In this document: one piece after another, positions 1 through 13,161 of the stretch
Numbering within the stretch: the stretch's first letter is position 1
How the letters are laid out: every line of letters begins with the position of its first letter
The notes under the pieces: model-generated
Seen by the model: only the letters and a program-made list of their open reading frames with translations
Told to the model about the DNA's origin: nothing
Databases searched by the model: none
Assembly: GCA_019510125.1 (NCBI GenBank)
Contig: JAEKKX010000005.1
Location: 234,009-298,008, forward strand
Length of the DNA stretch: 64,000 bases
Source: Lysobacterales bacterium
Lineage (GTDB): Bacteria; Pseudomonadota; Gammaproteobacteria; Xanthomonadales; Xanthomonadaceae
Reading direction: 5' to 3'
Made by a program: the position numbers and the translations under genes

Positions 1-386
1 AGGCCGGCATCGACATCGGCCTGCAGGGCGCGGACCTGGCCGGCAAGGCGGTCACCGAAGCGCTGGCCGGCGTGTTCTCGGGCAAGAGCGACGAGGTCGA
101 GAAGCGCATCGAGCACCACGCCGAAGGCATCAAGGCCTCGGCCGTGAAGCTGTGCACGAAGCTGCCGGCGCTGCTCGACGCCCAGACCCGGCTCGCCGAG
201 GCGGTTCCCGAGTTCAAGCCCTACGCCTCGATGACCCAGGGCGACATCGACGACTGCGGCAAGGACGGCAAGGTCGACCTCAATCTGCCCGGCGTGCACG
301 TGAACACCGATGACGCCGACGGCGGCCACGCCGACAGCACCGCCGCGGAAGCCGAAGCGGCCGCGGGCGACAGCGCGAAGAAGTGA
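1..386 (+). CDS. DUF2884-like protein, C-terminal part (cut by window edge)
   Basis: The frame is open from base 3 to the TGA at 384-386, so this is the last ~127 residues of a longer protein whose start lies left of the window. The visible part has a helical stretch with one Cys (KLCTKLPALLDAQTRLAE) and a low-complexity Ala/Glu/Asp tail ending in KK. The Cys-Leu-Gln-Leu spacing and the PEFKPYA segment resemble periplasmic DUF2884 (YggN-like) proteins of xanthomonads. That is recognition by eye. No function is known for the family, and the signal peptide that should be present cannot be seen. It converges on fumC with only 21 bp between the stops. Confidence 0.55.
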   Translation, partial: AGIDIGLQGADLAGKAVTEALAGVFSGKSDEVEKRIEHHAEGIKASAVKLCTKLPALLDAQTRLAEAVPEFKPYASMTQGDIDDCGKDGKVDLNLPGVHVNTDDADGGHADSTAAEAEAAAGDSAKK

Positions 387-3308
<2,922 letters not shown>

Positions 3309-3309
3309 C

Positions 3310-4572
3310 ATGGCCAAGCGCACCCCCACCCGCGCGAAGACCCGCGCACGCGCCGCCGCACCGAAATCGCTTCCCGTCGAGATCGACGCCGCCGGCAACG
3401 GCCCGCTGGGCATGCCGCCGGCGATCTTCCTGCGCGACTACTGGCAGAAACGGCCGCTGCTGATCCGCAACGCGTTCCCCGGCTACGTTTCGCCGGTGAC
3501 GCCCGAGGACCTGGCCGGGCTCGCCTGCGAGGACGGCGCGCTGGCGCGGATCGCCCGCTACGACCGCGCCAGCGACGCCTGGTCGGTGCGCACCGGGCCG
3601 TTCGCCGAGGAGGAATTCCCGGGCATGCCGCACCACGACTGGACCCTGCTGGTCCAGGACGTGGACAAGTGGGACCCGGAGATCCGCGCGCTGCTGGACG
3701 CGTTCGATTTCCTGCCGCGCTGGCGCATGGACGACATCATGATCTCGTTCGCCGCGCCGGGCGGTTCGGTCGGCGCGCACATCGACCAGTACGACGTGTT
3801 CCTGCTGCAGGGCCTGGGCCACCGGCGCTGGATGATCGACACCGCGCCGAACCCCGACCAGACCTATCTCGACAACGTCCCGCTGCGCCTGCTCAAACAC
3901 TTCGTCCCGACCCACGACTGGGTGCTGGCGCCGGGCGACATGCTCTACATCCCGCCGGGCGTGCCGCACCACGGCGTCGCCGAGGACGCCTGCATGACCA
4001 TCTCGGTCGGCCTGCGCGCGCCGTCCAGCGCGGAGCTGCTCGGCGACTTCGTCGACACCCTGATCTGCGACGCCGACGAGGCCGTGCGCTATGCCGACCC
4101 GGACCTGGCGCCGGCCAAGGATCCCTGCGAGATCGACGCCGCCGCGATGGGCCGGGCGATCGAGGCGCTGAACAAGCTGCGCATGCACGACCCGGAGCGG
4201 CTGGGCGACTGGTTCGGCCGCTTCATCAGCCTCTACCGCAGCGCCGGCATGCCGCTGGATCCGGACCCGCCGCGGTCGCGGATCGAGGTCGAGTTCGACC
4301 TGCAGCAGGGCGCCGTGCTGGCGCGGCATCCGTGGACGCGGGCGGCGTGGCGCCGCGACGGCGCCGACAAGCGCCGCGCCCGGCTGTACATCGGCGGCCA
4401 GGTCCACGATCTGGCGCTGGCCGACGCCCGCACCCTTGCCGCCGCGGAAACGCTCGACGCCGACGTCTACGCCGGCCTGGGCGAGGATGCCCGGACGGTC
4501 GTGCTCGACCTGCTGGCGCAGGGCCACTACCACCTCGCCCTGCCCGACGACGGGAACGACGACGATGCCTGA
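3310..4572 (+). CDS. roxA: Ribosomal oxygenase, 50S protein L16 arginine hydroxylase (YcfD/RoxA type)
   Basis: A JmjC/cupin-fold Fe(II)- and 2-oxoglutarate-dependent oxygenase. Family members hydroxylate an arginine of ribosomal protein L16. The iron triad is visible: H157-x-D159 in GAHIDQYD and a distal His in PPGVPHHGV (His220 or His221). At 420 residues it is longer than E. coli RoxA (about 373), partly because of a basic N-terminal leader before PVEIDAAG. It sits one base after purB and overlaps the acetyltransferase gene by 8 bp, so purB, roxA and the next gene look like one transcript. Confidence 0.9.
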   Translation: MAKRTPTRAKTRARAAAPKSLPVEIDAAGNGPLGMPPAIFLRDYWQKRPLLIRNAFPGYVSPVTPEDLAGLACEDGALARIARYDRASDAWSVRTGPFAEEEFPGMPHHDWTLLVQDVDKWDPEIRALLDAFDFLPRWRMDDIMISFAAPGGSVGAHIDQYDVFLLQGLGHRRWMIDTAPNPDQTYLDNVPLRLLKHFVPTHDWVLAPGDMLYIPPGVPHHGVAEDACMTISVGLRAPSSAELLGDFVDTLICDADEAVRYADPDLAPAKDPCEIDAAAMGRAIEALNKLRMHDPERLGDWFGRFISLYRSAGMPLDPDPPRSRIEVEFDLQQGAVLARHPWTRAAWRRDGADKRRARLYIGGQVHDLALADARTLAAAETLDADVYAGLGEDARTVVLDLLAQGHYHLALPDDGNDDDA

Positions 4573-5482
4573 GTCCCCGGCCGACACGTTCCGGGTCGAG
4601 CGCATCGACTACGCCACCGGCGTGGACGCGCTGCGCGCGGTGCGCGAACCGGTGTTCGTGCAGGAACAGCGGGTGCCGCTCGAACTCGAATGGGACGACC
4701 TCGACCCGCTGTGCGTCCACGTGATCGCGCGCGACGCCGCCGGCGCGCCGATCGGCACCGGCCGGCTGACCCCCGAGCGCAGGATCGGGCGCATGGCGGT
4801 GCTGCCCGGCTGGCGCGGCCGCGGCGTCGGCGACGCGCTGCTGCGGGCGCTGCTGGACGAGGCGGAACAGGCGCACTGGCCGGAAGTGACCCTGCACGCG
4901 CAGGTGTCGGCGCTGGGCTTCTACGCCCGGCACGGCTTCGTGCCGCTCGGCCCGCGCTTCATGGAGGCCGGCATCGAACACCAGACCATGCGTCGCCGGC
5001 TCGGCGGCGCGACCGAGATCGACACCCGCGAGGCGGCGATCGCCGTCGTCTGCGCGATCGCGTCCGGTACGCGCCGGACGCTGTCGATCTACAGCCGCGC
5101 GCTCGACCCGGGGCTGTTCGACGCGCCGGAGGTGCTGGAGGCGCTGCGCCGGCTCGGCACCCGCCGGCAGCGCGTGGACGTGCGCGTGCTGCTGCAGGAC
5201 GCGGCCGCGGCGCAGCGCGCGCAGGCGCCGCTGATCGGGCTCGCGCAGCGGCTGCCCAGCGTGTTCGCGTTCCGCGAGGTCGTCGATCCGGCCGATCGCG
5301 GCTATGCCCCGGCCTACGTCGCCAACGACGACGGCGGCTGGTATTTCCGCACCCTCGGCAACCGTTTCGACGGCGAAGCGGCGATCGAAGACGGCGGCCG
5401 CGCGCGGCAACTGGCGGAGACCTTCCAGCCGGTCTGGGAACGCGCCCGGCTGGTCACCGAATTCCGCGCGCTCGGGCTCTGA
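4565..5482 (+). CDS. GNAT acetyltransferase fused to a C-terminal DUF7931-like domain
   Basis: Residues 1-145 form a Gcn5-related N-acetyltransferase: the acetyl-CoA loop reads MAVLPGWRGRGVGDALL, followed by a helix and the YARHGF segment typical of the fold. Residues 150-305 form a second domain (starting EIDTREAAIAVVCAIASG) that resembles the phospholipase-D-like DUF7931 region found behind GNAT domains in xanthomonads. No HKD motif is present, so that part is probably not a nuclease. The ATG at 4565 is preferred because the GNAT fold begins at once; it lies inside the end of roxA, which suggests translational coupling. The acceptor substrate is unknown. Confidence 0.8.
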   Translation: MPESPADTFRVERIDYATGVDALRAVREPVFVQEQRVPLELEWDDLDPLCVHVIARDAAGAPIGTGRLTPERRIGRMAVLPGWRGRGVGDALLRALLDEAEQAHWPEVTLHAQVSALGFYARHGFVPLGPRFMEAGIEHQTMRRRLGGATEIDTREAAIAVVCAIASGTRRTLSIYSRALDPGLFDAPEVLEALRRLGTRRQRVDVRVLLQDAAAAQRAQAPLIGLAQRLPSVFAFREVVDPADRGYAPAYVANDDGGWYFRTLGNRFDGEAAIEDGGRARQLAETFQPVWERARLVTEFRALGL

Positions 5483-5519
5483 CACCCGTCCGGCGACGAC
5501 CGCCGACGCTGGGGCCGGC

Positions 5520-6950
5520 TCAGCCGCGGGTCAGCGCCGTCGGCGCCAGCACGATCTCGAAATGCACCTTGCCGCCGTCCTGGCGGATCGACAGCAGCTC
5601 CGGCCGGGTTCCGGCGCCGTCCAGCGCGCGCAGCGCGTCGGACACGGTGCGGTTGCTGTCCGCGGCGCCGAGCAGCGTGACCTTCTCGCCGCCGTAGCGG
5701 ACGTCGGTGATGGCGCACTTCGGCGGCAGGAGGGCGGACAGCCGGTCGCGGATCGCCGCCGGCGCGCCCATGCCCGCCGGCGGAGCCTGCGGCGGGGCCA
5801 CCGACAGCACCGCCATCGTCGGCGCGGGCGGCGCGGCGTCGGCCGCGGCCTGCGCATCGCGCAGCACCAGCGGCGAATCGGTCAGCACGAACTCGACGTA
5901 GACGCGCGACCGGTCGTTCGACCATCCGCCGTGGACGACCTCCTTCGGCGCGAACGCGTCGCGGCTGGCGCCGGCGATCCGGCCCTGCAGCGTGTCCTCG
6001 TCGGCAACCGGCGCGGTGTAGCGGACGTGGACCTTGCCCTCGCGCACTTCGACCCGCTCGACCGTGGTGCCGGCCGGAGCCATGGCCTCGATGCGGGCGC
6101 GGATCTCCGCCTCCGGCAGGTAACGGCGGGCATCGGCATCGCGCTGTGCCTGCGCCCGCTGCGCCTCCTCGGCCTCGATCTCGTCCAGCGGCCGCTGCAG
6201 GGCCCGTGGGTCGCCGGGCCGCCAGCGCGGGTCGCCGGACAGCCGCGGCCAGTGGATCTCGCCGACGAAGGCGCCGGTCGGAATCGGCAGGTCGCGGCAG
6301 CCGTCGCCGCACCACACGGTGACGCCGACCGTCTTCAGCCCCTTGAACTCGCCGATCACCGAGCCGTCGTCGCCGCGGGTCAGGCGCATGGGCCGCAGTT
6401 CGCCGCGCGGCAGCTCCAGCCAGCCGCCCTTGCAGGCCATCCCGGCGCCGGGGCGCAGTTCGCGGACGAATTCGGTCTCCGGGCCCAGCCGGGCCAGTTC
6501 GGCGTCGTAGCCGGCCTGGCCGTGGGCGGCGATGTAGCGCGCCCGTTCCGGGTCGGACAGCAGGTGGTACCAGCGGCCGTAACGCGGCTTGTCGAATTCG
6601 CGGATCACCTCGAGCTGCTGCCGCACGCGCTCGTCGGCGATCCGCCAGCGGAACGTGTATGCGCCGGGCCCGTCGCGGTGGATGTCGACCGTCTGGATCT
6701 GTTCGATCGGCACCCGGTTGCCGTCGGGGCGGCGGAAGGCCTCCTCCATCGCGCCCGCCTGCGAGCCTTCCCGCTCCGGCGGCAGCGAGACCTGGTAGGT
6801 CCCGTCCAGGTCCGGGCAGCCCAGGGCGTCGACCGCCAGCGCGGCGCCGCCGGCGCGTCCGACGCCGTCCCCGCGGCCGCCGCAGCCGGCCAGCGCCACC
6901 AGCCCGCACACCGTCACCGCCGTCACCGCCGCGCGTCGAAATGCCCGCAT
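5520..6950 (-). CDS. Putative lipoprotein of unknown function
   Basis: A 476-residue protein. The start at 6950 is chosen because it gives a clean lipoprotein signal: a basic N-terminus, a hydrophobic stretch and the lipobox LAGC with Cys23. The same frame is open further upstream but codes for arginine-rich noise. The middle contains PTGAFVGEIHWPRL and a low-complexity hinge. The C-terminal third holds two similar-sized alpha/beta segments (about 305-385 and 415-475) whose strand-helix pattern recalls the small ferredoxin-like domains of pilus or secretion assembly proteins. That is only a pattern impression. I do not recognise the family. It converges on the acetyltransferase gene with 37 bp between stops. 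Confidence 0.7.
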   Translation of the reverse strand: MRAFRRAAVTAVTVCGLVALAGCGGRGDGVGRAGGAALAVDALGCPDLDGTYQVSLPPEREGSQAGAMEEAFRRPDGNRVPIEQIQTVDIHRDGPGAYTFRWRIADERVRQQLEVIREFDKPRYGRWYHLLSDPERARYIAAHGQAGYDAELARLGPETEFVRELRPGAGMACKGGWLELPRGELRPMRLTRGDDGSVIGEFKGLKTVGVTVWCGDGCRDLPIPTGAFVGEIHWPRLSGDPRWRPGDPRALQRPLDEIEAEEAQRAQAQRDADARRYLPEAEIRARIEAMAPAGTTVERVEVREGKVHVRYTAPVADEDTLQGRIAGASRDAFAPKEVVHGGWSNDRSRVYVEFVLTDSPLVLRDAQAAADAAPPAPTMAVLSVAPPQAPPAGMGAPAAIRDRLSALLPPKCAITDVRYGGEKVTLLGAADSNRTVSDALRALDGAGTRPELLSIRQDGGKVHFEIVLAPTALTRG

Positions 6951-7159
6951 CCGCCATCCCCCCGTTCGATCCGCGGACCATAGCAGCGAACGCGCCGTTT
7001 CCCGGCGTGGACCGCGCCGGTATCGCCGGACGCGCCGCGCGGCGCAGCGCCCCGCCACCGGACGCGCCGCCGCCGGCGCATGGACGTGCGACCAATGTCG
7101 AAGCAACGACGGGCCAACCGGGAGGAGCCGCGGTGGTGCGCTGCGGTGAAGCCTCCGGC

Positions 7160-7165
7160 TATAAT
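7160..7165 (+). promoter_or_regulatory. -10 box (TATAAT) of the sucA promoter
   Basis: A perfect TATAAT in the 318-bp gap between the lipoprotein gene and sucA. Transcription would start near 7172 and give a 5' leader of about 95 nt before the GTG. The -35 region is poor, which suggests an activator. The rest of the gap shows only GC-rich sequence without an ORF worth calling. Confidence 0.6.
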
Positions 7166-7268
7166 TCCGGTTCTTTCGCCGCGGGTCCGTCGTGCCGGCA
7201 GATTCCCCGGCGGATCAAGCGCTTACCCTTCCTCCCCGCGCCTTCCCATCTGCGAGTGTGATCCCCGA

Positions 7269-10091
7269 GTGGACAGTCTCCTGAAGCAGTTCGCCCAGTC
7301 CTCCCAGCTCGGCGCCAACGCCGCCTACATCGAGGACCTCTACGAGCAGTACCTGGTCGCGCCCGACAGCGTCGGCCCCAAGTGGAAGGCCTACTTCGAC
7401 GGGATCCGCGGCCGCGACGGCCAGGACGTGCCGCACTCGGCGGTGATCGACGCGATCGCCGAGGCCGGCCGCCAGGCCGCGCGCGGCCTCGCCACCGCGC
7501 CCGGCGCCGGCGACGAACGCGAGCGCGCCGTCGGCCGCCTGATCACCGCCTACCGCGCCCGCGGCCATCTCGGCGCCGACCTCGACCCGCTGGGCATGAT
7601 GGAGAAGCCGGAGGCGCCGGACCTCGACCTCGCCTTCCACCGTCTCAGCGATGCCGACCTCGGCGACGAGTTCAGCACCGGCGGCGTCGCCGGCCAGCCG
7701 CGGATGAAGCTGCGCGACCTGCTGGCGCTGCTCAAGGCGACCTACACCGGCAGCATCGGCGCCGAGTTCATGCACATCACCGACGCCGACCAGCGGCGCT
7801 GGATGTACGAACGCCTGGAAGCGGCCGGCGGCAAGTACGGCCGCAGCGCCGACGACCAGCGCCGCATCCTCGAGCGCCTGACCGCGGCCGAGGGCCTCGA
7901 ACGCTACCTCGGCACCAAGTACGTCGGCCAGAAGCGCTTCTCGCTGGAAGGCGGCGACGCGCTGATCCCGCTGCTCGACACCACCATCCGCCGCGCCGGC
8001 GCCGAGGGCGTCAAGGACGTGGTCCTCGGCATGGCCCACCGCGGCCGCCTCAACGTGCTGGTCAACACCCTCGGCAAGCCGCCGCGCAAGCTGTTCGACG
8101 AGTTCGAGGGCAAGTTCGAGCACGACGCCCACGCCCACGCCGGCGACGTGAAGTACCACATGGGCTTCAGCGCCGACGTGCAGACCCCCGGCGGCCCGGT
8201 CCACCTCGCCCTCGCGTTCAATCCCTCGCACCTTGAGATCGTCGATCCGGTCGTGGCCGGCAGCGTCCGCTCGCGCCAGTTCCGCCGCGGCGACCGCGCC
8301 CGCCGCCAGGTCGTGCCGATCCTGATGCACGGCGACGCCGCCTTCGCCGGCCAGGGCGTGGTGATGGAGCTGTTCCAGATGTCGCAGGCCCGCGGCTTCG
8401 CGGTCGGCGGCACGATCCACATCGTCATCAACAACCAGGTCGGCTTCACCACCAGCGAGCGTCAGGACGCCCGCTCCACGCTGTACTGCACCGACGTCGC
8501 CAAGATGGTCGGCGCCCCGGTGCTGCACGTGAACGGCGACGATCCGGAAGCCGTGGTGTTCTGCGCCGAGCTGGCCTTCGACTTCCGCCAGCAGTTCGGC
8601 AAGGACGTCGTGATCGACCTGATCTGCTACCGCCGCCACGGCCACAACGAGGCCGACGAGCCCGCGGCGACCCAGCCGCTGATGTACCAGGCGATCCGCA
8701 AGCACAAGACCACCCGCGAGCTGTACGCCGATCGCCTTCAGGCCGACGGCGCGCTGAAGGACGGCGACGCGAAGGCGCTGGTCGACGGCTACCGGCAGAA
8801 GCTCGACGACGGCGTGGTGACCACCGAGCTGGCCGCCAATCCCGAGGCCTACGCGATCGACTGGACCCCGCTGCTCGCCGGCAGGCTCTCGGACCCGGTG
8901 GACACGCGCGTCGACCGCGCGCGGCTCGACGCCCTGGCGAAGATCATCAACACCGTGCCCGACGGCGCCGTCCTGCACCCCCGGGTCGCCAAGATCTACG
9001 AGGACCGCGGCAAGATGTGCGCCGGCGAGCTGCCCGCGGACTGGGGGTTCGCCGAGAACCTCGCCTACGCCACGGTGCTCGACCAGGGCTATCGCCTGCG
9101 CCTGGTCGGCCAGGACTGCGGCCGCGGCACGTTCTTCCATCGCCACGCCATCCTCCACGACCAGAAGACCGACGCGGACTACATCCCGCTGCGCCAACTG
9201 GTGAGCAACCCGGAGGACGCGACCATCATCGACTCGCTGCTCAGCGAGGAAGCGGTGATGGCGTTCGAGTACGGCTATTCCACCGCCGACCCCATGACCC
9301 TCGACATCTGGGAAGCGCAGTTCGGCGATTTCGCCAACGGCGCCCAGGTGGTGATCGACCAGTTCCTGTCCTCGGGCGAGGCCAAGTGGGGCCGGCTCTG
9401 CGGGCTGGCGCTGTTCCTGCCGCACGGCTACGAAGGCCAGGGCCCGGAACATTCGTCCGCGCGCCTGGAGCGCTTCCTGCAGCTCTGCGCGCTGGACAAC
9501 ATGATCGTCTGCACCCCGACCACGCCGGCCCAGGCCTTCCACATGATCCGCCGGCAGATGCTGATGAAGACGCGCAAGCCGCTGGTGGTGATGACGCCGA
9601 AGTCGCTGCTGCGCCACAAGCTCGCGGTGTCGACGCTGGACGATCTGGCGAACGGCGGCTTCCAGCACCTGATCCCGGACACGGTCGCGGCCGACGCCGC
9701 GGCGGTCAAACGGGTCGTGCTGTGCGGCGGCAAGGTCTACTACGACCTGCTGGAGGACGCGCAGAAGCGCGGCCAGAGCGACGTCGCGATCATCCGCATC
9801 GAGCAGCTCTACCCGTTCCCGCGCGCCGCGCTGGCCGCCGAACTGGCGCGCTACGGCAAGACCGTGCCGGTGGTGTGGTGCCAGGAGGAGCCGATGAACC
9901 AGGGCGCCTGGTACCAGATCCAGCACCACCTGCGCGCCTGCGTGCAGGACAAGCAGTCGCTGCACTACGCCGGCCGCGCGCGTTCGCCATCGCCCGCCGT
10001 CGGCCACTTCAACGACCACGTCGAGGAACAGCTCAAGCTGATCGCCGACGCGCTGGTGAACCCCCTCAACGGCGCGCTCGCCGACGAATGA
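7269..10091 (+). CDS. sucA: 2-oxoglutarate dehydrogenase E1 component
   Basis: Thiamine-diphosphate-dependent decarboxylase that oxidatively decarboxylates 2-oxoglutarate and passes the succinyl group to SucB. The GTG at 7269 is chosen: it gives [15 protein letters not shown], the usual E1o N-terminus, and 940 residues against 933 in E. coli. Upstream codons in this frame lie in the promoter. Visible family features are [22 protein letters not shown] and [13 protein letters not shown] in the cofactor half, and [20 protein letters not shown] in the C-terminal half. sucB follows 61 bp later. Confidence 0.97.
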   Translation: MDSLLKQFAQSSQLGANAAYIEDLYEQYLVAPDSVGPKWKAYFDGIRGRDGQDVPHSAVIDAIAEAGRQAARGLATAPGAGDERERAVGRLITAYRARGHLGADLDPLGMMEKPEAPDLDLAFHRLSDADLGDEFSTGGVAGQPRMKLRDLLALLKATYTGSIGAEFMHITDADQRRWMYERLEAAGGKYGRSADDQRRILERLTAAEGLERYLGTKYVGQKRFSLEGGDALIPLLDTTIRRAGAEGVKDVVLGMAHRGRLNVLVNTLGKPPRKLFDEFEGKFEHDAHAHAGDVKYHMGFSADVQTPGGPVHLALAFNPSHLEIVDPVVAGSVRSRQFRRGDRARRQVVPILMHGDAAFAGQGVVMELFQMSQARGFAVGGTIHIVINNQVGFTTSERQDARSTLYCTDVAKMVGAPVLHVNGDDPEAVVFCAELAFDFRQQFGKDVVIDLICYRRHGHNEADEPAATQPLMYQAIRKHKTTRELYADRLQADGALKDGDAKALVDGYRQKLDDGVVTTELAANPEAYAIDWTPLLAGRLSDPVDTRVDRARLDALAKIINTVPDGAVLHPRVAKIYEDRGKMCAGELPADWGFAENLAYATVLDQGYRLRLVGQDCGRGTFFHRHAILHDQKTDADYIPLRQLVSNPEDATIIDSLLSEEAVMAFEYGYSTADPMTLDIWEAQFGDFANGAQVVIDQFLSSGEAKWGRLCGLALFLPHGYEGQGPEHSSARLERFLQLCALDNMIVCTPTTPAQAFHMIRRQMLMKTRKPLVVMTPKSLLRHKLAVSTLDDLANGGFQHLIPDTVAADAAAVKRVVLCGGKVYYDLLEDAQKRGQSDVAIIRIEQLYPFPRAALAAELARYGKTVPVVWCQEEPMNQGAWYQIQHHLRACVQDKQSLHYAGRARSPSPAVGHFNDHVEEQLKLIADALVNPLNGALADE

Positions 10092-10152
10092 TCCCCGCCG
10101 GCGCCGCGCGCGCCGGTTCCACTTTCGAATACCCGCTGTCAGGACGCCGCCC

Positions 10153-11355
10153 ATGGCCACCGAAATCAAGGTTCCCGTTCTTCCCGAATCCGTCTCCGAC
10201 GCCGTCATCGCCACCTGGCACAAGAAGGCCGGCGACGCGGTCAAGCGCGACGAGAACATCGTCGACCTCGAGACCGACAAGGTGGTGCTGGAAGTGCCTT
10301 CGACGGTCGACGGCGTGATCAAGGAACTGAAGTTCGCCGAAGGCGCCACCGTGACCAGCCAGCAGGTGATCGCGGTGATCGAGGAAGGCGCGGTCGCCGC
10401 CGCGGCCGCTCCCGCCCCTGCTCCGGCCGCCGCCGCGCCCGCACCGGCCGCCTTGGCCGCCGCTGCGCCGGCCAAGGCCGCCCCGGCCGCGACGCCCGCC
10501 GCCGCCGGCGCGCTGCCCCCGGGCGCGCGCTTCGCCGCCGCCACCGCCGGCGTGGACCCGGCCGACGTGCAGGGCACCGGCCGCCGCGGGATGGTCACCA
10601 AGGAAGACATCGTCAACTACGCCAGCGGCAAGACCGCCGGCATCGGCGGCGGCGCGCGCCCGGAAGAGCGCGTCCCGATGACCCGCATGCGCGCCCGCAT
10701 CGCCGAGCGCCTGATGCAGTCGAAGAACTCGATCGCGATGCTGACCTCCTTCAACGAGGTCAACCTCGCCAAGGTCATGCAGATGCGCAAGGAGCTGGGC
10801 GAGTCCTTCGAGAAGGCCAACGGCATCAAGCTCGGCTTCATGAGCTTCTTCGCCAAGGCCGCCGCGAACGCGCTGCAGCGCCACCCGATCGTCAACGCCT
10901 CGGTCGACGGCAACGACGTGATCTACCACGGCTACGCCGACATCAGCATCGCAGTCGCCACCGACAAGGGCCTGGTCACCCCGGTCCTGCGCAACGTCGA
11001 GCGCATGGGCTTCGCCGAGATCGAGGGCGCCATCGCCGGCTACGCCAAGGCCGCGCGCGAGGGCGGCCTGAAGCTGGAGGACCTGCAGGGCGGCACCTTC
11101 ACCATCACCAACGGCGGCACCTTCGGTTCGCTGATGTCCACGCCGATCGTCAACCCGCCGCAGTCGGCGATCCTCGGCATGCACGCCATCAAGGAGCGCC
11201 CGATCGCCGAGAACGGCCAGGTCGTGATCGCGCCGATGATGTACATCGCGCTGAGCTACGACCACCGCATCATCGACGGCAAGGACGCGGTGCTGTTCCT
11301 GGTCGACATCAAGAACCAGCTCGAGAACCCGCATCGCATGCTGCTGGGCATGTGA
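10153..11355 (+). CDS. sucB: Dihydrolipoyllysine-residue succinyltransferase (E2o)
   Basis: Core of the 2-oxoglutarate dehydrogenase complex; moves the succinyl group from its lipoyl arm to CoA. Domain order is clear: a lipoyl domain at 1-78 with the lipoylated Lys43 in [10 protein letters not shown], an Ala/Pro-rich swinging linker at 80-115, the small E1/E3-binding domain ([18 protein letters not shown] to DIVNYA) near 120-155, and the catalytic domain with [13 protein letters not shown] (His371, Asp375). The 400-residue length is typical. lpdA follows after a 241-bp repeat-filled gap. Confidence 0.97.
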   Translation: MATEIKVPVLPESVSDAVIATWHKKAGDAVKRDENIVDLETDKVVLEVPSTVDGVIKELKFAEGATVTSQQVIAVIEEGAVAAAAAPAPAPAAAAPAPAALAAAAPAKAAPAATPAAAGALPPGARFAAATAGVDPADVQGTGRRGMVTKEDIVNYASGKTAGIGGGARPEERVPMTRMRARIAERLMQSKNSIAMLTSFNEVNLAKVMQMRKELGESFEKANGIKLGFMSFFAKAAANALQRHPIVNASVDGNDVIYHGYADISIAVATDKGLVTPVLRNVERMGFAEIEGAIAGYAKAAREGGLKLEDLQGGTFTITNGGTFGSLMSTPIVNPPQSAILGMHAIKERPIAENGQVVIAPMMYIALSYDHRIIDGKDAVLFLVDIKNQLENPHRMLLGM

Positions 11356-11357
11356 TC

Positions 11358-11590
11358 GCACTGACCCCCTCCCCCCGCCGCGGGGGAGGGTCGGGGGGCG
11401 CCCCCACAACCTGTCCGACTCGGTAATGATGAACGAGCCGAAGCGAGTCGCAAAGGCGACCCATGGGGCTCTTCAACGCATTCACTCGCTGTGGCTCGCT
11501 TAGTTTTTGCGGTTGCGGACAAGCCACTGCGACACCCTCATCCGGCGCTTCGCGCCACCTTCTCCCGGAGGGAGAAGGAACCGCAGGATC
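11358..11590. repeat. Composite hairpin-rich intergenic repeat between sucB and lpdA
   Basis: The 241-bp gap holds several inverted repeats: CCCTCCCCC at 11367-11375 with GGGGGAGGG at 11382-11390; GACTCG with CGAGTC around 11416-11449; GGCGC-TTC-GCGCC at 11544-11556; and CCTTCTCCC-GGA-GGGAGAAGG at 11558-11578. The last two adjacent hairpins resemble a widespread proteobacterial intergenic repeat of the CTCATCC...CTTCTCCC type. The first hairpin lies 12 bp after the sucB stop and could end or stabilise the sucAB message. No gene is seen. Confidence 0.6.
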
Positions 11591-11596
11591 CTGATC

Positions 11597-13054
11597 ATGA
11601 GCGAACAACAGACTTTCGACGTCATCGTCATCGGCGCCGGCCCGGCCGGCTACCACGCCGCGATCCGCGCCGCCCAGCTCGGCATGAAGACCGCGTGCAT
11701 CGACGCTGCGCTCGGCAAGGACGGCAAGCCCGCCCTCGGCGGCACCTGTCTGCGCGTGGGCTGCATCCCGTCGAAGGCGCTGCTCGATTCGTCGCGCCAG
11801 TTCTGGAACATGGGCCACCTGTTCGCGGACCACGGCATCGCGTTCAAGGACGCGAAGATCGACGTCCCGACCATGATCGGCCGCAAGGACAAGATCGTGA
11901 AGCAGTTCACCGGCGGCATCGCCCAGTTGTTCAAGGCGAACAAGATCACCGCCTACTACGGCTTCGCGCAACTGCAGCCGGGCAACGTGGTCAAGGTGAA
12001 GCTGCATGGTGAAGGCGGGCACGACGGTTCGGAGGTCGAACTCAAGGCCGCCAACGTCATCCTCGCCGCCGGTTCGGACTCGATCGAACTGCCGTTCGCG
12101 AAGTTCGACGGCGAGACCATCGTCGACAACGTCGGCGCGCTGGATTTCGAGGCCGTGCCCAAGCGCTTCGGCGTGATCGGCGCCGGCGTGATCGGCCTGG
12201 AACTGGGCAGCGTCTGGAACCGCCTGGGTTCCGAAGTCGTGATCCTCGAGGCGATGCCCGACTTCCTCGCCGCGGCCGACGCCGAGGTGGCGAAGGTCGC
12301 CGCCCGCGAGTTCAAGAAGCAGGGCCTCGACATCAGACTTGGCGCCAAGGTCTCGAAGGCCGAGGTGAAGAAGAAGGGCAAGTCCAGCGAGGTCCACGTC
12401 ACCTACACCGACGCCGCCGGCGAGCAGACCATCGTGTTCGACAAGCTGCTGGTCGCGGTCGGCCGCAAGGCCGCGAGCAAGGGCCTGCTGGCCGACGGCG
12501 CCGGCGTGCAGCTCGACGAGCGCGGCCGCATCGTGGTCGACGAGCACTGCCACACCGGCGTCGACGGCGTGTGGGCGGTCGGCGACTGCGTGCGCGGCCC
12601 GATGCTCGCGCACAAGGGCTTCGAGGAAGGCATCGCGGTGGCCGAACTGATCGCCGGCCTGCCCGGCCACGTCAACTTCGACACCATCCCGTGGGTGATC
12701 TACACCGAGCCGGAAATCGCCTGGGTCGGCAAGACCGAGGAACAGCTCAAGGCCGAGGGGATCCCGTACAAGGCCGGCAGCTTCCCGTTCGCCGCCGTCG
12801 GCCGCGCGGTCGCGATGGCCGAGCCGGCGGGCTTCGTGAAAGTGCTGGCGCACGCCGAGACCGATCGCGTGCTGGGCATGCACCTGGTCGGCGCCAACGT
12901 GTCCGAACTGGTCCACGAAGGCGTGCTGACCATGGAGTTCAGCGGCTCGGCCGACGACCTCGCCCGCATCTGCCACGCGCACCCGTCGCTGTCGGAAGCC
13001 GTCCACGACGCCGCGATGGCCGTCCACAAGCGCGCGATCCACAAGGCCAACTGA
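11597..13054 (+). CDS. lpdA: Dihydrolipoyl dehydrogenase (E3)
   Basis: FAD enzyme that reoxidises the dihydrolipoyl arm of SucB with NAD+. The N-terminal FAD-binding GAGPAGYHAA and the redox-active disulfide GGTCLRVGCIPSK (Cys51 and Cys56) are intact. A second Rossmann segment GVIGAGVIGLELGSVW binds NAD. The C-terminal HAHPSLSEAVHDA carries the active-site His-Glu pair. The protein has 485 residues; the ATG at 11597 is used because MSEQQTFDVIVIGAG is the normal N-terminus, and a 30-codon upstream extension would encode the repeat element. Being next to sucAB suggests it serves this complex first. Confidence 0.96.
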   Translation: MSEQQTFDVIVIGAGPAGYHAAIRAAQLGMKTACIDAALGKDGKPALGGTCLRVGCIPSKALLDSSRQFWNMGHLFADHGIAFKDAKIDVPTMIGRKDKIVKQFTGGIAQLFKANKITAYYGFAQLQPGNVVKVKLHGEGGHDGSEVELKAANVILAAGSDSIELPFAKFDGETIVDNVGALDFEAVPKRFGVIGAGVIGLELGSVWNRLGSEVVILEAMPDFLAAADAEVAKVAAREFKKQGLDIRLGAKVSKAEVKKKGKSSEVHVTYTDAAGEQTIVFDKLLVAVGRKAASKGLLADGAGVQLDERGRIVVDEHCHTGVDGVWAVGDCVRGPMLAHKGFEEGIAVAELIAGLPGHVNFDTIPWVIYTEPEIAWVGKTEEQLKAEGIPYKAGSFPFAAVGRAVAMAEPAGFVKVLAHAETDRVLGMHLVGANVSELVHEGVLTMEFSGSADDLARICHAHPSLSEAVHDAAMAVHKRAIHKAN

Positions 13055-13090
13055 TCCGGACCGAACGGCCCACCGCCACCTGCACGACCC

Positions 13091-13120
13091 CGGAACGCCA
13101 GGCCAGCGCCTGGCGTTCCG
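13091..13120 (+). terminator. Stem-loop after lpdA
   Basis: Thirteen-base perfect stem CGGAACGCCAGGC / GCCTGGCGTTCCG with loop CAGC, 37 bp after the lpdA stop. No T tract follows, so it may be a processing or stabilising hairpin rather than a classical intrinsic terminator. Confidence 0.5.
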
Positions 13121-13161
13121 CGTTCGGAGCGTCCCGAAACCGCCTGCGCTACCATCCCGCG

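Noticed and set aside
5015-5482. Phospholipase D or nuclease activity in the C-terminal half of the acetyltransferase
   Set aside because: No HxKx4D motif is present, so only a degenerate or binding role can be suggested.
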